Of a DNA stretch of 64,000 bases, positions 58,201 through 64,000 are shown one piece after another (the first letter of the stretch is position 1; each line of letters begins with the position of its first letter). The translations under genes were made by a program, and so were the position numbers. Origin of the DNA: Branchiostoma floridae (lineage: Eukaryota > Chordata > Leptocardii > Amphioxiformes > Branchiostomatidae); the NCBI RefSeq assembly GCF_000003815.2, contig NC_049997.1, positions 7,474,707-7,538,706 on the forward strand. The letters run 5' to 3'. Below the pieces are notes generated by a model. It searched no databases. It was not told the DNA's origin and worked only from the letters and a program-made list of their open reading frames with translations.

Positions 58201-59004
58201 GAAGTGGAAAAGGCATTCACTTCTGTGCTCTTTGCTGTAAATATTTGCAGATGACTTCCAACATGCGTCATCACGCTATGTTCTCTTGTGTAGGGTAAAG
58301 GGGAGCAGTCAGGCATAAAATCAAGCTGTCCAATTATTTCAGCCATATTTGTAGTACGTAAAGTCATGTACTATAGTCATTGCACAATGCTTAACCTCTG
58401 TATAGTAACATTACTTGAGTAATGTCCTGTTGTTCTTGATGACGTTATTTAAAAAATGAAGGGTTTGAAAATTACAGAAAAATTTTTGTTGAGATACTCA
58501 AAAGGAAATGTCATGAATATTGATGCTATAGTATGCAAATAATGGGTCAGAACAGATGCTGTGTTGTTTTCCCAAGTTTATTTACTTTAAACAAAAGCTT
58601 TCTATAATTGGAAGTTTCCTTTGTCACAAAAGGCATCATTGTGATTCAAATTGTTTAGAGAGCACCTTGTTTTACATATGAAATGCCCACCTTATTTGAA
58701 AAATAAATTGACATTGTTCATTGCATGAACAGATTTCTCACCACCAAATGTGGGTATTTAAGAATTCAAAGTGAAATAGGTAACATATGCAGCTGGTGAT
58801 GACACAGTGTTTGTATTGTATTCAGTAGGAATGTATTATGTAAGATAAAAGGATAGATTTATTCATAAAGTACTTATTCTAAATGCAGCAGAATGAGGGT
58901 AAAGGAAAGGATATAGGAAAGGTGTTATTTCAGGTGACTAGTTTGTGTGCAGTTTTCCTTTCTTCATTGTGAGTTGTTACCTGGTTAGTAAAGCCAAGGA
59001 GGCT
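55224..59004. other. Intron-like sequence; nothing recognised
   Basis: About 3.8 kb AT-rich. Frames such as 57040-57297 and 55776-56087 have no recognisable domain and no clean splice context. Confidence 0.45.
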
Positions 59005-59265
59005 GTTAAAGTTAAAAGTTAAACCCTTTCCGCACCTGATCTGTTTCCTTAGCCCTGGGCCACACAACGCAATCACTATAGCAGGGGGCTAGTCCACTGG
59101 TAGTGGTGTGTGTCCAACTTCCATACTCTTTCCCGAATGCTGAGTTCTAAGCAGAGAAAGCAGCATGTACCATTTTTAAAGTCTTTGGTATGACTCGGCC
59201 GGGGATCGAACTCACGACCTACCGAATGCAAGGCGAACACTCTACCCACTAGGTCATTGCACCTG
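59005..59265 (-). mobile_element. tRNA-derived SINE, same family as 28738-29018
   Basis: On the minus strand TGACCTAGTGGGTAGAGTGT (A box) and GAGTTCGATCCCCGGCC (B box) are well preserved, about 30 bases apart. The same body blocks follow as in the SMAP intron copy. The tail is TTTAACTTTTAACTTTAAC. Confidence 0.88.
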
Positions 59266-59676
59266 TAATGCAAGGAGGCTGAATAAGGGCTTATTCAACC
59301 TCCTTGGGAAAGCATGTTACCTTGATGAGGGTTGGACATCCAGGTAATGATAATTAAAGGTACGTCAAATAGCAGTTACTCAAGCAACTGGATATGATTT
59401 TATAACAACAATTGAGTCTTTTGCATCAACTATTGTGGTCTCAATTGTTCACTGTTGTGAGTATGCTATCCACTTTTGGCAGGATGTTGTTTCTAAATAT
59501 ACAAACATAAAAACAAAGATATGTTTCGAAATTATATCCTGTTGCTTGAGAAACCGCTATTTGGTGTTTAAAATATTGTTTTTCAGAGTCACAGCTTGCA
59601 AGTTGTGTAGAACTCTTGGTGTAAATTCTCTATTCCTAACATTATATGGCACAGTTTGACATGGATGTGTTATACC

Positions 59677-60017
59677 CAGGGCTCTAGCCAGCGTCCGCGA
59701 AATTTGCTGCGTCTGACGGAAAAATTCTAAAACCAATCCGTCAACCTTGACAAAAATCCTTTGTGGAAGCTACAGGCGGTTTGGGGATGCCGTCCACAAC
59801 TGTAAAGCCACACACTGTTTGTGTTGCTATTGTTATGATTGTTGACAATGTGTGTCGGCGCCCTTTCGCATACGATAATCTCATTAAAACCCGTTTTTCA
59901 AGGTCTCAATGGCAACATTTACTACTTTGTAGTGTCATAGGGAAAATGAATTTTCACGGTTTTCACGACGATTGTAATTGGCTGACGTACAAAAATTTCG
60001 AGCTGGCTAGAGCCCTG
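59677..60017. mobile_element. Non-autonomous hAT-type element, CAGGGCTCTAGCCAGC ends
   Basis: 341 bp with perfect 16-bp inverted ends, flanked by GTTATACC (59669-59676) and GTTATGCC (60018-60025), an 8-bp duplication with one change. The end differs at two bases from that of the element at 7879-8242, but the interior is different. Confidence 0.9.
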
Positions 60018-60496
60018 GTTATGCCACACCTTTCCCACCACAAATGTTTCACCTTTGACTCACCTGTGCTAAAGGGTGTGTCTTCTTTTCTGTAAAGTCA
60101 ACAGGTTGCTAGGACTAAAACAACAAACTACGGTGTTGTTACAACAACCGAGTCATGTGCATATGTACATGTATGGGTGTATACAATACCTATCTATTGT
60201 CTCTAATAGTAATACATAGAACATAGAAAAGGAAGATGTTTTAAAGCAGATTCTCATCACATGGGCACTGTACTTAACCTGTATTCCACACAGCAATAGG
60301 TAAAAACTTGAAATCAAGATTTTTGTGCTCAATTTACCAAGGAGAGAAATAGATCACAGACAGAGAAATAGATCATGAAACTCACGCTAGCTGGTGTTAT
60401 GCAGATTGGGGTAATTACTAAATTAGCACTTCCACCTGAAGCTGGCCCTTCACACCTGAGGTGATAATGTCCTCCCACCTACTACCTGTAACTGTC

Positions 60497-60648
60497 CTCC
60501 AAGCAGAGGTTGGGTCGCAAGGATAGTAGTGGCTAGTTATTACATTTAAAAGACTTGATCTATTTTGTTTTGAGGCAGAGGTGAGGGTTAGCAAGCTAGT
60601 AAAAATGCCAAACAACTTTTATCTCTGCGACCCAACCTCTGCAAGGAG
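60497..60648. mobile_element. Inverted-repeat element, CTCCAAGCAGA family
   Basis: Left end CTCCAAGCAGAGGTTGGGTC, with GCAAGGATA following. The right end is GACCCAACCTCTGCAAGGAG. It is related to 30320-30432 by the shared terminal 11 bases and GGTTGGGTC/GTTTGGGTC. Confidence 0.8.
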
Positions 60649-61484
60649 AATACCTCCAAACCTCCTAGCTTGCCAGTTGGGGATATGGTACTTGTAAGTT
60701 GTATGTCACATAAAGTTTTAAGGTAAATGGGACAGGAAAAGTTGTAAACAAAGAAGACTGGAGAAGAAAGCCAGACTTCAAGGTCTCTGTTTGCAAACAT
60801 AGTGTCAGGAACCAGAGGTGTTTACTTCATACTGGTTTGCACAGAAGACTCTGCCCATTGTTTGTAGAGGTATGTTCTTGTTTGCTCAAGAAGTGGTCTG
60901 CAGTCCTCAAGGTCATTTTGTTGTCTTCAAGTTCTACCTTGTGACCTCTTCAGCGTAGCAAAATGCAGACTCTCAGTAGTGTACAAATAGGAATTTCCAA
61001 ATCTTGATATACAATTAATAAAACAAAGCAACTTTGTCAAGTTTAATTACAAACTGAGGTTTTTAGACTTTGAAAAACATTGGATTTCAAACAATACAAT
61101 TCATACATGCCAACTGATTACAGTATCCTGTTGAGTTAATAAGAGTTAGCTTTATTAGATAAAAGTTGTGCATGTTTCTTCTTCTTCAAAATAGTTTTCC
61201 TAATCGTACATCTAAACTTCTGAGAGCTACAAACTGATTCACTGATTCAAGGTTCGGTACTCTAAAAAAAGGTCAAAACAAGTTTCTGGTAGGTAGTTGT
61301 TGTAGTTGGTGTGTTATCAATAACTTTATTTGGATCCATGTTTGGAGTTTATATTCTTGAGACTAGGATTTTACAGAAATGCACATACATTATTGTTTTG
61401 TCTGTTGTTAAAGGGATTACCATAAGCCCCTTTTGAACCAAAATCTGTAGTAGTGTTAAACTGAAAAACTTTTGTCATGCTTTT

Positions 61485-61709
61485 CTATTTGGCGCTTTCA
61501 TACCCAAAACTTTGCTGCCCTTCAAAGCTACAGTCAATGATGTATGGGTCATACAGATTATATTCATCACCGTAGTAACTAATCTCCGTCACCATGGCAA
61601 CGGGGAAGCCCGCCCATACCTCCAGATATCGAGGTTTATCCACTTTCAATGTCGTGTTTGTCCCAAAGGACTTCTTCGGTGTCCCTTTACACATGCCGAG
61701 GAATGGCAT
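61485..61709 (-). other. Open frame of 74 codons, possible exon or retro-fragment
   Basis: The frame has a protein-like composition (TLKVDKPRYLEVWAGFPVAM, EISYYGDEYNLYDPYIIDCS) and ends FGYESAK-stop. I do not recognise a family, and it has no clear acceptor and no signal peptide. It lies antisense in the presumed intron of the 44848 gene. It overlaps an RFX-type X-box, so the sequence may instead be a conserved regulatory element. Confidence 0.25.
61588..61601. promoter_or_regulatory. RFX-type X-box GTCACCATGGCAAC
   Basis: Fits the X-box consensus GTNRCC, 0-3 bases, RGYAAC. RFX factors bind it in cilium-related and some neural or immune genes. Motif only. Confidence 0.35.
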
Positions 61710-61783
61710 TGTTGTGGGGTAAATGTGTTGTCATGGATACGCACGTAGTTGGAAATGTTGATTTATGTGTAGCGAGTGTCAGT

Positions 61784-61985
61784 GTACTGGTACGAAACCT
61801 TTTTTTTTTCTAATTGGACCGGTCCGGAAAAATCGAACCTGAAAAAGTTGGTGGACCGGATGTTGGACCTATTGGAAAATGAACAGATTATATGATCATG
61901 AATTAACACGTTTTGGGACTGTTAAAGAAAATAACAAGAGCGAAGTAGAGTAGAGCCTATCATCATTTCTACCAAGTTTATCAAT
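61784..61985 (-). mobile_element. Truncated hAT-type element related to 27223-27644
   Basis: Reverse complement of the right half of that element: ACTGGTACGAAACC, GGACCGGTCC, GGTGGACCGGATGTTGGACCTA, ACACGTTTTGG, AAAATAACAAGAG.GAAG.AGAGTAGAG and ATTTCTACCAAGTTT occur in order. The outermost TAGGGCTGGG end and the other half are missing. Confidence 0.85.
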
Positions 61986-62414
61986 CGTCAAGAAATATTG
62001 ACTAGTAGGTAGCACACTGTTTGGTTGTATTGTAATAAGCACAATGCCTTTAGGCAGACAGGGAAGGCATTCATATTGTCGCCAGTTATGGGCCATAATG
62101 CATGTACCAGTTACATTAGGGAGCTTAAAGTCGATAAAGCCCTGCCACCACGTTATTGATTTCTTGATGATAACACATCTTGCTGTAAGCGGAAACAAAT
62201 CGATGATGGGGAAACATCTGGTCCTGTCATGTCAGTGATGAAATCATTTTTCTAGTCTGTGTGCTGTGTTTGTTTCTGATCAAGAAGGTTTAATAATGAA
62301 AAAGAAATCTTTATTGACACGACAAAAGTACAGCGACTTTCGTAAGGTCTACATGTATAACAACACTTACAGTACAACTAAACAGTCATATATTATATGG
62401 ATATCTTTATTTGA

Positions 62415-63789
62415 TACTGTAATTCACTTTATGTTCACGGTAGCAAAATTTCGCGGTGTGAGAAAAAATTAAGTGTTAACGGCACTCTATGTTCGCGGTG
62501 GCGGCGGTTCACCAAAAGAAAGTCGGCCTGTTTCGGCCGTGATTTGATGACAGCGCACGGAACGCAACAGGGCCAATGACCCCTGATATGTCGCAATCAC
62601 ATTTGCCGCATAGGCTGACGGGATACCCACGCCAAACACAAGCGACGCGGGCGCCATTTTGAAATATTTTCGGCGTGAAAGACGGCGCTAAGTTTTAAAC
62701 TTTCAGCGTAATTTGTGGACACAAATTGTACACAAATTGTACACAAGGAGGTGAAGAGTTTATCTCTCCGATATTTACAGTAGTTCCAACTCAGAATTAT
62801 GAAACGAACGTCTTTTTTTCGGCATGTAAGCGGAGTTTTGTTTGCCACGTTTCTAGTCGTAAAAATTTCCCCGCTATTATTGTTGTGAATCTTAGTTGCT
62901 GTAATTCCATAGCCATTACTTGTATTTGTAAAGACCGGTACTACTCAGTTTTATTTTTTGTTCTGTTTTTAACTTGTAGAAATCTAGTTAAACTATGATA
63001 ATGTACTAAGTAGATTGTTATCGCAGCCATGTCACGGCGTGTACGTAAGTTTTGTTAGTAAACAAAGCCGATATGTTTCTTTTTCCTCCGGTCGCCGGTG
63101 GCACATTTCTATACAATAATGACTCCCTGTATCGTATATGTGTTGAATCAACTTTTATTTTTACAACATACTGGTATTTCAGTAAATTCGCTGGTTTATT
63201 TGTACTCATCACCTGAAATTCCGCGACTTTGTTGAAAATTCCTTTGTCTAACGCTTGGCTTGGGTACCGCCATTTTGTAACATTTTTTTTATGTATCGCT
63301 AGCTGTAGTTGTACAAATATACGAGTCATTTTTTGTACTAGTACTAGTACTTTCAGTGATGATCCTGTAGTAATTCCTTGCTTGAATAGCACTGTAGTAG
63401 TTTTTTAGTTTGTAAATGTACACATGCTGCCTGCTAGCGGCGATGTAAACAAAATAGCGGTTTATGTTATCGTAACGTAAACATGAACATAAGTAAAAGA
63501 AATGACACAATTTTGTGCTTGTAGAATAAATGTTTTATTTCTTGAGGAGAATTTGTGTTTGAGTTGTTATTGTGGCGATCGTTGCGTGTTGAAAGTGTGT
63601 TGTGTGAATGGATAAGACATTCGTAACGTACTAGTAAGTACTAGTTCTAAGTACTTGGATGGTAGCGGAGAAGGGGGAGGGGGGCGAAAGACGAATGATT
63701 TTTTAACGGCAATGATAACTTCGCGGCACAGACGTCACCGTGAAAACCGTGAACATAAAGTTACCGTTAATAAAACAGGAATTACAGTA
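62415..63789. mobile_element. Long (1.4 kb) relative of the TACTGTAATTC MITE
   Basis: Ends TACTGTAATTCACTTTATGT and GGAATTACAGTA, with subterminal TTTATGTTCACGGT and its inverse ACCGTGAACATAAA. The interior is CpG-rich at 62490-62700 (CGCCATTTTGAA), with short frames on both strands up to 124 codons and no recognised transposase. It may be an insertion inside a MITE or the deleted parent of the family. Confidence 0.8.
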
Positions 63790-63807
63790 TCTGTTTGACC
63801 TCTGACA

Positions 63808-63822
63808 TTCTACTTCTTGCAG
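63808..63822 (+). promoter_or_regulatory. Strong 3' splice acceptor abutting the assembly gap
   Basis: TTCTACTTCTTGCAG, a pyrimidine-rich tract ending in CAG, is the last sequence before the Ns. It could be the acceptor of exon 2 of the 44848 gene. The exon itself is not visible. Confidence 0.4.
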
Positions 63823-63922
63823 NNNNNNNNNNNNNNNNNNNNNNNNNNNNNNNNNNNNNNNNNNNNNNNNNNNNNNNNNNNNNNNNNNNNNNNNNNNNNN
63901 NNNNNNNNNNNNNNNNNNNNNN
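63823..63922. other. Assembly gap of exactly 100 N
   Basis: Exactly one hundred Ns, the usual placeholder for a gap of unknown size. Any frame crossing it is meaningless. Confidence 0.99.
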
Positions 63923-64000
63923 ACATGATTTTTGAGAGGTATTGTGGTATTTTTAAAACCCAATTTGGTTACTAGATTTAGAAAAAAATCTTTTCTTTTC

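Noticed and set aside
59065..59265. Genuine tRNA gene
   Set aside because: A and B boxes are present, but the body continues into a SINE shared with 28738-29018, and the cloverleaf 3' half and acceptor stem are not maintained.
63018..63392. A 124-codon minus frame inside the 62415-63789 element
   Set aside because: No transposase motif is visible. It may be a chance frame and I cannot support a function.

Overview
The window is animal nuclear DNA. It has spliced genes with consensus splice sites, AT-rich introns, several non-LTR retrotransposons, tRNA-derived SINEs and many small inverted-repeat DNA transposons. The mix of a COG5 ortholog, a small acidic protein (SMAP) ortholog, a beta/gamma-crystallin-like gene and this repeat load fits an invertebrate deuterostome. 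Amphioxus (Branchiostoma) is my best guess; this is inference, since no species marker can be read directly. There is no CRISPR array, bacterial operon, rRNA gene or viral gene.

Layout. 1-9650: a nest of transposons. A LINE open from the left edge ends in a (TTTGAC)n tail inside an antisense L1/Tx1-like fragment. Then come two copies of a ~1.4 kb direct repeat; the second is broken by another L1/Tx1-like fragment that itself carries a hAT-type element with a perfect 8-bp target duplication. 9651-15240: no recognisable gene, only diverged repeats. 15254-22073: a plus-strand beta/gamma-crystallin-like gene of five coding exons (217 aa as modelled) with a TATA box; its first intron holds a decayed, nearly full-length antisense LINE. 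22074-28349: no recognised gene, with minisatellites and one hAT-type element. 28350-31911: a minus-strand SMAP gene (C11orf58-like; five exons, 176 aa). 31912-34313: intergenic, with two inverted-repeat elements. 34314-41834: a complete minus-strand COG5 gene (nine exons, 813 aa). Two of its exons have spilled partial copies, splice sites included, into neighbouring introns. 41835-44847: a head-to-head intergenic region with CCAAT boxes. 44848-64000: first exon of an unidentified plus-strand gene, then at least 18.9 kb of apparent intron with a ~170-bp satellite at its start, further MITEs and SINEs, and a 100-N gap that directly follows a good splice acceptor.

COG5 (Golgi tethering) and SMAP are housekeeping genes lying in tandem on one strand. 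The crystallin-like gene and the unidentified gene are on the other strand. I see no functional link among the four. The main novelty lies in the repeats: tandem exon-fragment arrays in COG5, an inverted-repeat family with CAGGGCTCGAAATA ends and flanking repeats of different lengths, and datable nesting of transposons.
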